Source: VAZQ01 sp035693615 (lineage in GTDB: Bacteria; Pseudomonadota; Alphaproteobacteria; Rhizobiales; Xanthobacteraceae). Taken from it: a stretch of 64,000 nt of DNA. The DNA lies in NCBI GenBank assembly GCA_035693615.1, contig DASSGH010000002.1, positions 13,820 through 77,819 of the forward strand, written 5' to 3'. The notes beneath the pieces were generated by a model, which worked only from the letters and a program-made list of their open reading frames with translations, made no database searches and had not been told where the DNA came from. Of this stretch, positions 52,896-61,250 are shown piece by piece. Made by a program: the position numbers and the translations under genes. Position 1 is the first letter of the stretch, and each line of letters opens with the position of its first letter.

Positions 52896-55394
52896 CTATT
52901 TCGAGGGGTTCGCCAGTAAACCGAGCTTCTTGATCAGCTCATAGTAGAGCTTGTCATTTTCGGCAAAGAACGCCTTGAACTGCACCGTGTCGAGATAGCG
53001 CACGCCGAGCAGCAGATCGTGCATTCGGCTTTGAAACTCGGGATTGGCGGCAACCTTGCCAACGGCCGCGTTGATGCGCGCGACCACGGCGGCAGGCGTG
53101 CCTGCGGGTGCGAACAGGCCGTGCCAGGATGAAATCGAGAGATCGACGCCGCCCTCCTTCATGGTCGGTATGTCGGAATACTCAGGAAGGCGATGTTCGG
53201 CGGCGACGCCGAGAACGCGCACCTTCTTGGCCTCCCGCATGGTCTTGAGCGGGGCGAGGATATCGAAATCGGCATCGATGTGGCCGCCAGCAAGCGCGAC
53301 CGTGCGCTCACCGCCGCCGCGGAAGGGGACGTTGGTCACGTCGATCGCAGCCTTTTCGGCAAAGGCCGCGGCGAAGATCTGGGCCGAACTGCCGGCGTCG
53401 ATGCCGACCCGCACCTTGCCCGGATTTTCCTTGGCGTATCTCACGTACTGCGGCAGCGTGTGCCAGCCGCGCGCTTCGGGCACGGCGATGACCGCCGGAT
53501 CCATGTTGACCAGCGCGATCAGTTCATAGTCCTTGACCTCGGTCGGCGTCGGCACGGTGTATTGCGCGGTGAGAAATCCGGTCGAGAAGAGGCCGAGCGT
53601 GTAGCCGTCGGGAGCCGCGCTGGCCACCTCCTTGGCGCCGAGCACGCCACTCGCGCCGGGCTTGTTGATGACGACGACCGGCTGGCCCAGTTCCGTCTTC
53701 AGAAATTGCGCGAGCGTGCGTCCGCAAAGATCGGTGCGCCCGCCGGGCGGATAAGGCGCGATGATGGTGATCGATTTGGTTGGGTACCCCTGCGCCTGGG
53801 CGCCCCAGGACGGCAACAGCAGAGCGAGTAGGACGAGCCCGCCGATGATGGCCGGCACATTGTTGGACGGCTGATCGGCGGCCTTCGCCGCGCGTTGGCG
53901 ATAGAGCGCAGCCACCCCGCGAACCAGACGCGCGAAGACGATGAACGTGAAAACCGTCATGAGAACCCCCGCGACCGGAGTTTTCCAGAACAGCAGGAAA
54001 TCGCCGCGCGACATGATGAGTGATTGTCGCAGCGCCGTCTCCATGATAGGGCCGAGAACGAAGGCAAGCACCAACGGAGCGTGCGGGTAGCCGTATTTCG
54101 TCATCAGGTAGCCGAGGACGCCGAACAGCGTCATGGTGACGATGTCCATGGGATTGTTGTTCACACCATATGCCCCGGCAACACAGGCGAGCACGATAAC
54201 CGATACGAGGATGTTGTTAGGAATGAGCGTGATCTTCGCGAGCAGCCCAATCATCGGCAGCATGGTGAAAATCAAAATACAGTTCCCGATGAACATGCTG
54301 GTCACGATGGCCCAGAAGATCTGGGGCTGCTGCATCATCAACGTGGGTCCCGGCGTGACTCCGTGCAGCATGAAGGCGCCGAGGATGAGCGCCATGACGA
54401 CGTTGTCCGGCAAGCCCAGGGTGAGCAGCGGGATGAAGCCGCTGCATGTCGCGGCATTGGCCGCCGACTCCGGTGCCGCCACTCCGGCGATCGCGCCGTT
54501 GCCGAAGTTCTCCGGCTGTTTGGCCCAGCGCTTGGCCACCGCATAGGCCACATAGGACGAGATTGTCGCCCCGCCGCCGGGCAGCAGACCGACAAAAAAT
54601 CCGACCAGCGTACCCTGACCGATCGCGCGCCACGCATCGCGCCAGTCCTGGCGGGTCGGCAAGACGGCCAGCAAGCCGCGGGGCACATGCACCGGTTTCG
54701 GCGGCGCGCCGGTGGCCCGTGCCTCGATCAGGTGAAAAACCTCGGAAATGCCGAACAGCCCCATGACCATGGGCACGAGATCGATACCCGACTGCAGGTT
54801 TAACGTGCCGAACGTGAAGCGCGCCGAACTGCGGACTGGGTCAAGCCCGACCGTGCCGAGCAGCAACCCGAACAGTGTGACCGCGACGGCTTTCCACATG
54901 GAATCGGTCGCGAGATAGCTGACCAATGTCAGGCCAAGCAGCGTCAGTGCAAAATACTCCGGCGGCCCGAAATCAAGGGCGAATTCGGCGAGCGTCGGCG
55001 CGACCAGGCCGAGTCCCAGAAGGCCGACCATGCCGGCAATGAAGGCGCTGAAGATCGACATGCCAAGCGCAGCGCCGGCACGGCCCTGCTTGGTCAATTC
55101 GTGGCCGTCGATGGCGACCATGACGGAGGCTGCTTCACCCGGAACGCGCAGAAGGATCGAGGTGATCGAGCCGCCGTACATTGACCCGTACCAAATTCCC
55201 GCGAGCATGATCACCGCGGTGGTGGCGTCGAGGAAATACGTTATCGGCAGGAGCAGCGCGATCGTCGCGGCAGAACCGAGGCCAGGTAAAATGCCGATGA
55301 TGACGCCGAGCGCCACGCCGGCGAAGCCAAAAAATAAATTGATCGGATGCAGTGAAACGGAAAAGCCCAGCGCCAGGTTGGAAATCAACTCCAT
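52896..55394 (-). CDS. TctA-TctC fusion: permease and solute-binding protein of a TTT transporter in one frame
   Basis: Product of 832 residues from 55394 (MELISNLALGF), with GAGGAGG 9 bases upstream. Residues 1 to about 495 are TctA: about twelve helices, FAGVALGVIIGILPGLGSA, and a second GLLPGGGATISSYVAYA loop. After a linker (RQRAAKAADQPSNN) a hydrophobic segment like a TctC signal peptide (GLVLLALLLPSWGAQAQ) leads to a complete Bug domain (YPTKSITIIAPYPPGGRTDL ... KLGLLANPSK). No stop separates them. An internal GTG at 53858 (residue 513) would give a normal 320-residue TctC, but no ribosome site precedes it. Confidence 0.8.
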   Translation of the reverse strand: MELISNLALGFSVSLHPINLFFGFAGVALGVIIGILPGLGSAATIALLLPITYFLDATTAVIMLAGIWYGSMYGGSITSILLRVPGEAASVMVAIDGHELTKQGRAGAALGMSIFSAFIAGMVGLLGLGLVAPTLAEFALDFGPPEYFALTLLGLTLVSYLATDSMWKAVAVTLFGLLLGTVGLDPVRSSARFTFGTLNLQSGIDLVPMVMGLFGISEVFHLIEARATGAPPKPVHVPRGLLAVLPTRQDWRDAWRAIGQGTLVGFFVGLLPGGGATISSYVAYAVAKRWAKQPENFGNGAIAGVAAPESAANAATCSGFIPLLTLGLPDNVVMALILGAFMLHGVTPGPTLMMQQPQIFWAIVTSMFIGNCILIFTMLPMIGLLAKITLIPNNILVSVIVLACVAGAYGVNNNPMDIVTMTLFGVLGYLMTKYGYPHAPLVLAFVLGPIMETALRQSLIMSRGDFLLFWKTPVAGVLMTVFTFIVFARLVRGVAALYRQRAAKAADQPSNNVPAIIGGLVLLALLLPSWGAQAQGYPTKSITIIAPYPPGGRTDLCGRTLAQFLKTELGQPVVVINKPGASGVLGAKEVASAAPDGYTLGLFSTGFLTAQYTVPTPTEVKDYELIALVNMDPAVIAVPEARGWHTLPQYVRYAKENPGKVRVGIDAGSSAQIFAAAFAEKAAIDVTNVPFRGGGERTVALAGGHIDADFDILAPLKTMREAKKVRVLGVAAEHRLPEYSDIPTMKEGGVDLSISSWHGLFAPAGTPAAVVARINAAVGKVAANPEFQSRMHDLLLGVRYLDTVQFKAFFAENDKLYYELIKKLGLLANPSK

Positions 55395-55477
55395 GGAGCG
55401 CAGCCTCCTCGGCACCCACATCGACGGCCTTGTTGATCCGCACGGCGTTCTGCTGTCGCCGCGGCCGCTCGCTAATG

Positions 55478-55492
55478 TGTATTCAGAATACA
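55478..55492. promoter_or_regulatory. Perfect dyad TGTATTC-A-GAATACA before the TctA-TctC gene
   Basis: A 15-bp perfect inverted repeat 83 bases upstream of the fusion gene start, in a short A/T-rich stretch. Half-sites (TGTAT/ATACA) agree with the other candidate GntR sites, although the spacing differs from CTGTATACAG. Confidence 0.55.
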
Positions 55493-55555
55493 TCTCTGGC
55501 GCGGAAGTCAACCCGCGAAGAGCCGCGATGGCGCACATGCCCGCCTGCGCCGCTC

Positions 55556-56404
55556 TCATCGCACGGCGACGTTGTCGATCAGCCGAGTTTTGCCGATGCG
55601 GGCGGCGACCAGCAGCCGGATTGGGCCGTCCTTCAGCGAGCCGACAGGCGCGAGCGTTTCGGCATGGCGGGCCTCGAGATAGTCGAGCGCGAACCCGCTG
55701 CGCTCGATGGCGGCAGCGCCCTCGTCGAGCACGCGGGCGAGAAGTTCTCCGCGCGCGATCCTGCCGGCGCAATCGGTCAGCACCCGGTAAAGCGTCGGCG
55801 CAGCTGCACGCTCGCCCGGCGAGAGGTAGCTGTTGCGCGAGGATAAGGCGAGGCCGTCGCGCTCACGCACCGTCGCGACCGGTACGATCTTCACCGGCAG
55901 ATCCAGGTCCTTCGCCATCCGCGTCACGACCTTGAGCTGCTGGTAGTCCTTGTCGCCGAACATCGCGAAATCGGGCGCGCATTGGATCAGGAGCTTTGCC
56001 ACGACCGTCGCTACACCGGAAAAGAAATGCGGGCGAAACTTGTCCTCGAGCCCGGCGGTTGCGGGCCCCTGCGGTACGATGCGCGTGGCGAAGCTGCGGG
56101 GATACATAAGCGTCGCGGCAGGCGCCCACGCCAGGTCGACTTTCATGTCCGCGAGCGCCTTGAGATCGGCCTTGAGGCGGCGCGGATAGCTGGCGAAATC
56201 CTCTTGCGGCGCAAACTGCGTGGGATTGACGAAGATCGAGACGATCAGCCGGCGCGCGCGCCGTCTGCCCGCGCGCACCAGTGCGAGATGGCCTTCGTGC
56301 AGCGCGCCCATGGTCGGCACGAGCGCGATGCGCTCGCCGCGCCCGCGCCAGCGAATGACGGCGCGGCGCAGTGCCGACACCGTGCGCACGACTCGAATGC
56401 CCAT
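55556..56404 (-). CDS. panC: Pantoate-beta-alanine ligase (pantothenate synthetase)
   Basis: Product of 282 residues, start at 56404 (MGIRVVRTVSALRRAV); the longer frame to 56497 has no support. Family motifs: VPTMGALHEGHLALV (HxGH nucleotide site), FVNPTQFAPQEDFASYPR, FGDKDYQQL and SSRNSYLSP. It condenses pantoate with beta-alanine using ATP to give pantothenate, for CoA. panB is not adjacent. Confidence 0.94.
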   Translation of the reverse strand: MGIRVVRTVSALRRAVIRWRGRGERIALVPTMGALHEGHLALVRAGRRRARRLIVSIFVNPTQFAPQEDFASYPRRLKADLKALADMKVDLAWAPAATLMYPRSFATRIVPQGPATAGLEDKFRPHFFSGVATVVAKLLIQCAPDFAMFGDKDYQQLKVVTRMAKDLDLPVKIVPVATVRERDGLALSSRNSYLSPGERAAAPTLYRVLTDCAGRIARGELLARVLDEGAAAIERSGFALDYLEARHAETLAPVGSLKDGPIRLLVAARIGKTRLIDNVAVR

Positions 56405-56589
56405 GGGAACAGAGTTCGTTCGATTAAAAGACGGCGGACAAAGTAGCAAAGCCACGCCTGAGAGGCCACGTGAGCGGCGAGCAAGCTGTTGCCGCACCGC
56501 GCCCGGTGCCCGCGGGCATTGCGCCGGAAGCCGGTTATGGCCACCTTAACGGGCGGCGGGCTTGCCGCCTGTTTGAAGTGCCTGCTGCC

Positions 56590-57321
56590 ATGGCCAATGA
56601 TCGTCAAGACCGGCCATCGACCGGCCGCGCGCCGGCGGCGCCGGCCACGCGCGCGGAGATCGACGCTTTCCTTGCGCGGGTGAAGGAGCTCGCTCCCGCG
56701 ACCGAAGCCGGCCGGCGCGGGCGTCTCATCTTCGCACTCGACGCCACGATGAGCCGCCAACCCATGTGGGATACCGCCTGCCGGCTGCAGGCCGACATGT
56801 TCCGTGAAGCGGCGGCAATCGGCGGGCTCGACGTGCAGCTGGTCTACTATCGCGGTCTCGGCGAATGCCGCGCCTCGCGCTGGGTGTCGCAGGCCGAGCG
56901 GCTCGCGGCGCTGATGGAACGCATCGATTGCCGCGGCGGCCACACGCAACTCGGCAAGATCATCGCGCATGCCAAGCGCGAAACCCAGGCCACGAAGGTG
57001 CAGGCCCTGGTCTTCGTCGGCGACGCCATGGAAGAGAAGCTCGATGATCTCTGTCATGCCGCCGGCGAACTCGGACTGCTTGGCGTACCGGCGTTCATGT
57101 TCCAGGAGGGCTTCGATCCGATCACTGAGCAGGCCTTCCGCGAAATCGCCCGCCTCACGCGCGGCGCTTACTGTCGTTTCGATCCCGGCGCGGCGCATCA
57201 ACTCGCCGAGCTGCTGCGGGCGGCGGCTGCGTATGCCGCTGGCGGCATACGCGCGCTCGCCGATCTCTCAGCGCGGCGGCAGATGGGCGCGATCAAGCTG
57301 CTCGAGCAGATGAGATCGTAA
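56590..57321 (+). CDS. VWA-domain protein
   Basis: Product of 243 residues from 56590 (MANDRQDRPSTGRA); the frame opens earlier but lacks a better start. A VWA fold begins at RGRLIFALDATMSRQPMWD, where the DxTxS-like metal site is DATMS, followed by ALVFVGDAMEEKLDDL and VPAFMFQEGFDP. No signal peptide. It overlaps the J-protein gene by one base, so the pair is translated together. It may capture a protein partner for a chaperone reaction. Confidence 0.8.
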   Translation: MANDRQDRPSTGRAPAAPATRAEIDAFLARVKELAPATEAGRRGRLIFALDATMSRQPMWDTACRLQADMFREAAAIGGLDVQLVYYRGLGECRASRWVSQAERLAALMERIDCRGGHTQLGKIIAHAKRETQATKVQALVFVGDAMEEKLDDLCHAAGELGLLGVPAFMFQEGFDPITEQAFREIARLTRGAYCRFDPGAAHQLAELLRAAAAYAAGGIRALADLSARRQMGAIKLLEQMRS

Positions 57322-58031
57322 TGGCCACGATCCTGTTCGGCCTCGTGGTGCTGGCGCTGGTGCTGTGGGCGCTCAATGCCTTCACCAAGGTCAATCCGCA
57401 AACGGCCGCCGTGGTGCTGAAGACCGGAGGGGGGCTGGGGGCGCTCGCGGTCGCCGGCGTGCTCGGGGTGCGCGGACGGCTCGATATCGCGATCCCGCTC
57501 GGCCTCACCGGCCTCGGTCTGCTTGGATGGCTACCGTGGAGCATGCCGGGGTTTGCCGCGCGCACGCAGAAGCGCGCGGGCCAGATGTCGCGCGTGCGCT
57601 CGGCTTTCGTCGAGATGGAGCTCGATCACGACACCGGGGCGATGCGCGGGCGCGTTCTTGCCGGACGACATGAAGGCGCGATGCTCGACGCGCTCGACGT
57701 CGCAACGCTCACCGGCTTTCTCTCCGAGATCGATGAGGAAAGCCGCGCGCTATTGATGGCGTATCTGGACCGCCGGGAGCCCCGCTGGCGTGAACACGCG
57801 CAGGCTGACGCGGCAACGAGCACGCACGGGCGGGTGTGGAGCGGCGGCGGCAAAATGACAGAGGATGAGGCGTATCAGATCCTTGGCTTGCAGCCGGGCG
57901 CGAGCGCGGAGGATATCGGGCGCGCTCACCGCGCGCTGATGAAGAAACTGCATCCCGACCAAGGGGGGTCGACGTATCTCGCGGCCCGCGTCAATGAAGC
58001 CAAGGAGGTCCTTTTGCGCCGCCATCGCTGA
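57321..58031 (+). CDS. Membrane-anchored J-domain protein (Tim14/Pam18-like)
   Basis: Product of 236 residues. Two N-terminal membrane helices (about 1-18 and 35-72) precede a middle region (about 80-155) with SRVRSAFVEMELDHDTGAMRGRVL, and a C-terminal J domain (about 180-236: AYQILGLQPGASAEDIGRAHRALMKKLHPDQGG) with the HPD motif that stimulates DnaK. A C-terminal J domain after a membrane anchor is the Tim14/Pam18 layout. It shares a stop/start (TAATG) with the VWA gene. Confidence 0.85.
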   Translation: MATILFGLVVLALVLWALNAFTKVNPQTAAVVLKTGGGLGALAVAGVLGVRGRLDIAIPLGLTGLGLLGWLPWSMPGFAARTQKRAGQMSRVRSAFVEMELDHDTGAMRGRVLAGRHEGAMLDALDVATLTGFLSEIDEESRALLMAYLDRREPRWREHAQADAATSTHGRVWSGGGKMTEDEAYQILGLQPGASAEDIGRAHRALMKKLHPDQGGSTYLAARVNEAKEVLLRRHR

Positions 58032-58092
58032 ACTCCGTTATCCGCGACATCTGGCGCTCCTGTGCGACACGACGGCCTTCCTCCGATCGACG

Positions 58093-59985
58093 TCAGTTCT
58101 TAATGGTCACGCATTCGACGTCGTTTTTCTTGAGATATTTGCAAGCGGCTTCCGCTTGCTCCTTGTCAAGTCCGGCAAAGCGAGCCCGGTAGAATGTGGT
58201 GCCACCCTTATCGACCGTTTCGGTGAAGGGTTCCGCGCCGGTCAGCATTTTCGGCGCTTTGGTTTGGACGTTGGAGAGGCGCTGCTTGGCGGCTTGCTCG
58301 GCGGGGAAGGCGCCGACCTGGATGATCCAGCCCGGATGGTGCTGTGGCTTTGTCGCGCCGGCGGCGGGTTTGGCAGCCGGCACCGGCGCGGCCGGCTTTG
58401 CTGCCGCCATGGCGGTCTTTGCGGTCGATGCGGCTGGGGCAGCGATCGCCGGCGCGACTGCCGCAGGTTCGGCTTTGGCCGCGACTGCCGGCGCGCGTGC
58501 CGGCGGCGTGGCATCCGGCTTGGGCGCAGCCGGAGGTTCCGGATCAGCTTTCACCGCCATCGGCGGCGCGGTCGGCTCCGGCTTTGCTGCGGCTGTGCCG
58601 GAGGCTGGCGGTTCGGCTTTCGTCGCTGCGGCGGGCGCCGGTGCGGGTGCCGGCTCTGCGGCCTCGGCAGGCGGTGCCGCGGACGCGGACAGCACGGCCG
58701 GGATGGGCTGAGCCTCAGGGGCAGGGGAGCTGACCTGTACCGGGACGAGCGAAGCGGTCTTGGTCACGGCTCTGACCGTCAACGTCTTCACCAGAACCGG
58801 CTGGATCGGTTCGGTCGAGCCGATGATGACGTGCGTTTGCGTCAGCGTCGCCGTTGCGGCTGCCTCCGATTGCGTCGGCTCCGTAGCCGGGGCAGCCGCA
58901 TGAATGCGCGCGGGGAAGCTGACGGCGCTCGCCACCGCAAACCGCGGCCCGGCCTTCGCCTCGCCTTTTGGCTCAGCTTTCACGTCGACCTTGTTTGCAA
59001 TCTTCGTCTCGGCTTTGGCCACGGCCATCGGCGCGGGCCGGGGCTCGTTCTTGATCACGACCATGGGCTCGGGCTTCGCCTCGGCCTTCGCCACCACCGC
59101 CATCTCCGAATTGCCGGCCGGGTGCTCTGCCTCGGCGACCATCGGCGCCGTGCGCTTGATCGACGCCAGCGTGATCTTCTCGGTGATGAGGTCGCGCATA
59201 CGCGCGTCGCGACTCGCACCGCTGCTGCCGCCCATGACCACGGCCACGAGATAGCGTCCGCCGCGGTGCACGGAGGTCACCAGATTGAATCCCGACGCGC
59301 CGATATATCCGGTCTTGATGCCGTCGACGCCGTCCACCTTCCCGAGCAGATGGTTGTGGTTCGAAATCGACTGGCCGCGGAAGGTGAACGAGCGGATGGA
59401 GAAATACTTGTAGTAGCGCGGGAAGCGCTCCTGGATGGCGCGCCCGAGAATGGCTTGATCGCGCGCGGTCGTGACCTGGTCGTCGTTGGGAAGGCCGGAG
59501 GCGTTCTTGTACACCGTGCCCTTCATTCCCAGCGCCTGCGCCTTGCGCGTCATCAGCTTGGCGAAGTCGCTTTCACTGCCGGCGATCGACTCTGCCACCA
59601 CGACGGCGGCATCGTTCGCCGAGCGCGTGACCATGCCCTTGATGGCCTCTTCGGCCGCGAGGGTGCTTCCCGGTTTGAGTCCGAGCTTGGTCGGCGACTG
59701 TCCCGCTGCCTCGGCGGACACTTTGAGCGCGCTGTCGAGCTTGAGCTTGCCGGCCTCGAGCTGCTCGAACAGCAGGTAGAGCGTCATGATTTTGGTCAGC
59801 GATGCCGGGTGCCGGCTTGCGTCCGGATTGGTGGCGTGCAGCACGGTTCCGGAATTGGCGTCGACGACGATATCCGCGTAAGGCGCGGCGTGGCTTGGTC
59901 CGTTTGACAGCGTGAGAACAGTAGCGACAAAACCGAACAAACCCCAACGAAGCCCGTCACGGGCTCCGGTCCGGATCCGCAGCAT
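58093..59985 (-). CDS. D-alanyl-D-alanine carboxypeptidase with SPOR domain (DacF/PBP6-like)
   Basis: Product of 630 residues: a signal peptide (about 1-34), S11 peptidase domain with SLTK (catalytic Ser62 and Lys65), SAN and KTG motifs (DGIKTGYIGAS), then an unusually long Ala/Pro/Lys-rich linker (about 280-545) and a SPOR domain (GWIIQVGAFPAEQAAKQRL to the end). The enzyme trims the terminal D-Ala of peptidoglycan stem peptides. The SPOR domain binds denuded septal glycan, placing it at the division site. Confidence 0.92.
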   Translation of the reverse strand: MLRIRTGARDGLRWGLFGFVATVLTLSNGPSHAAPYADIVVDANSGTVLHATNPDASRHPASLTKIMTLYLLFEQLEAGKLKLDSALKVSAEAAGQSPTKLGLKPGSTLAAEEAIKGMVTRSANDAAVVVAESIAGSESDFAKLMTRKAQALGMKGTVYKNASGLPNDDQVTTARDQAILGRAIQERFPRYYKYFSIRSFTFRGQSISNHNHLLGKVDGVDGIKTGYIGASGFNLVTSVHRGGRYLVAVVMGGSSGASRDARMRDLITEKITLASIKRTAPMVAEAEHPAGNSEMAVVAKAEAKPEPMVVIKNEPRPAPMAVAKAETKIANKVDVKAEPKGEAKAGPRFAVASAVSFPARIHAAAPATEPTQSEAAATATLTQTHVIIGSTEPIQPVLVKTLTVRAVTKTASLVPVQVSSPAPEAQPIPAVLSASAAPPAEAAEPAPAPAPAAATKAEPPASGTAAAKPEPTAPPMAVKADPEPPAAPKPDATPPARAPAVAAKAEPAAVAPAIAAPAASTAKTAMAAAKPAAPVPAAKPAAGATKPQHHPGWIIQVGAFPAEQAAKQRLSNVQTKAPKMLTGAEPFTETVDKGGTTFYRARFAGLDKEQAEAACKYLKKNDVECVTIKN

Positions 59986-60351
59986 GGTATTTCCCCCGTC
60001 CTCGTTCCCCTTCGCGCTCCGTTCGGAGCGCTGACACCCCTGTCGTGCCGAGGTGAAGCGATTGGACGAGTCAAAAAGGGCGGTTTTCTGAAGTTTTTCC
60101 GACCTTTTTGGCCTCCTCCTGCTTCTGATTTTCCAACCAGACGGCGGATGGCCTGCCGCCTGGGCGGCACCCGAAAATCATATGAGAGCCCGATTGCGAA
60201 ACGGTTAAGCCCCGGACGGGGCTACCATATTGCACTGCAAAAAGACCCTTGACTTTTTTGTGCAGTGCAATATATCCAAGTCAATCCAGCTGACCGGCTG
60301 GAGACACGGGAACGTCACACGCAATCGGCGAGGCTGCCGGAAAGGTTGGAC
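59986..60351. other. Intergenic region with phasin control elements
   Basis: Between the divergent carboxypeptidase and phasin genes. The left part (59986-60200) shows no supported feature. A small hairpin AGCCCC-GGAC-GGGGCT lies at 60208-60223. The phasin promoter with its inverted repeat follows and is listed separately. The stretch 60277-60351 is the phasin leader. Confidence 0.5.
60227..60276 (+). promoter_or_regulatory. Phasin promoter flanked by a perfect 13-bp inverted repeat (candidate PhaR operator)
   Basis: The arm ATATTGCACTGCA at 60227-60239 and its exact complement TGCAGTGCAATAT at 60261-60273 are 21 bases apart. Between and over them lies a sigma-70-like promoter: TTGACT (60249-60254), 16-base spacer, TATATC (60271-60276). 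Each arm also holds its own small palindrome (TTGCA-C-TGCAA; TGCA-G-TGCA). PhaR/AniA repressors of phasin genes are known to bind TGCA-rich palindromes, so this is most likely the PhaR site. Binding would cover the spacer and -10. Confidence 0.7.
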
Positions 60352-60687
60352 ATGGTTAGGATCGACGACGTACAGAAGTTGGGTAAGGACAACATGGATG
60401 CGACGCTGAAGTCGTTCGGCGCGTTTTCCAAGAGCCTGCAGGCGATCACGGTCGAGATCGCGGACTACTCGAAGAAGGTGTTCGAGCAGAGCACCGCCGC
60501 GACCGAGAAACTCCTCGGTGCGAAATCCTTCGACAAGGCGATCGAGGTGCAGAGCGACTATGCCAAGAGCGCCTACGAGACGTTTGTGGCGGAGGCGACG
60601 AAGCTCGGCGAACTCTATGCGGACCTCGCGAAAGAGGCCTACAAGCCGTTCGAGACACATTTTGGCAAGGCCGCGTCAGTGAAGTAA
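60352..60687 (+). CDS. Phasin family protein
   Basis: Product of 111 residues from 60352 (MVRIDDVQKLGKDNMD). An amphipathic helical protein with the Phasin_2-type core: LKSFGAFSKSLQAITVEIADYSKKVFEQS, LLGAKSFDKAIEVQSDYAKSAYETFVAEATKLGELYADLAKEAYKPFE. Phasins coat polyhydroxyalkanoate granules and regulate their size and number. A strong terminator follows, so the gene is monocistronic. Confidence 0.9.
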   Translation: MVRIDDVQKLGKDNMDATLKSFGAFSKSLQAITVEIADYSKKVFEQSTAATEKLLGAKSFDKAIEVQSDYAKSAYETFVAEATKLGELYADLAKEAYKPFETHFGKAASVK

Positions 60688-60713
60688 CGCGCCGTCACGG
60701 CGCAGGATGAGTG

Positions 60714-60747
60714 AGCCCGGCTGCCTCGAGCCGGGCTTTGTTTTTTT
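60714..60747 (+). terminator. Intrinsic terminator of the phasin gene
   Basis: AGCCCGGCT and AGCCGGGCT pair in a 9-bp stem with loop GCCTCG, followed by TTGTTTTTTT. It lies 27 bases after the phasin stop. Confidence 0.9.
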
Positions 60748-61250
60748 GCGCCGGACGGGCGCGCCTGGAGTCAAATCCTGTGCGTGGCCGGCGATCCTGA
60801 TCCGGGTTGACGCCGAGTTGCGGGACGCAAAACGCAACCCGCTCCAGGCTCGAAAGTTGCCTCGGCCGAGTATGCGGGGCCATTTTTCGTCCCAATGCTG
60901 CCTGTTGCCGCGGAATTGGTGGCAAACGCCCCCTCGAGCTGCGGCCGCCGATAGTCGGCCCGCGCCGCGCCGGCGCTGCGGATCGCGCGTAACAGGTGAA
61001 ATGTCGCGCGAGAAATCCGGAGATTTCGCGAAAAATCGCCCCGAATTGTCCGCAATTAAGTCCGTCGATTGCATCGATGTGGACCGATCGGCACGGGATT
61101 TGCAAAAACGATGCGAACGAAATGCGTCACAATTGCCGACGATTCGAGGATATGCACGATCTGGAACCGGGCACGTGCCGTCCTTATTATGACCCAGCGA
61201 TCCTTCCCGTTCCGCGGCTCGAACGCCATATGTCCCGATCCGAAACACCC
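60748..61250. other. Intergenic region upstream of clpS
   Basis: About 500 bases with no supported gene; the long frame of 216 codons ending with clpS is open here but has no ribosome site or conserved sequence. An imperfect hairpin (GAAATC-CGGA-GATTTC) lies near 61011-61026 in a more A/T-rich patch that could hold the clpS promoter. Confidence 0.45.

Noticed and set aside
55395..55772. N-terminal extension of 126 codons on the TctA-TctC protein
   Set aside because: It is antisense to the panC 3' end and crosses the dyad operator. ATG 55394 has GAGGAGG upstream and the standard TctA N-terminus.
57994..59907. A 637-codon rightward Gly/Arg/Cys-rich frame opposite the carboxypeptidase
   Set aside because: It is the mirror of the Ala/Pro/Lys-rich linker and peptidase domain. 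Its composition is what low-complexity GC-rich coding DNA yields on the other strand.
60996..61250. N-terminal extension of ClpS of 85 codons
   Set aside because: The extension has no ribosome site or conserved sequence, and known ClpS proteins are about 100-140 residues.
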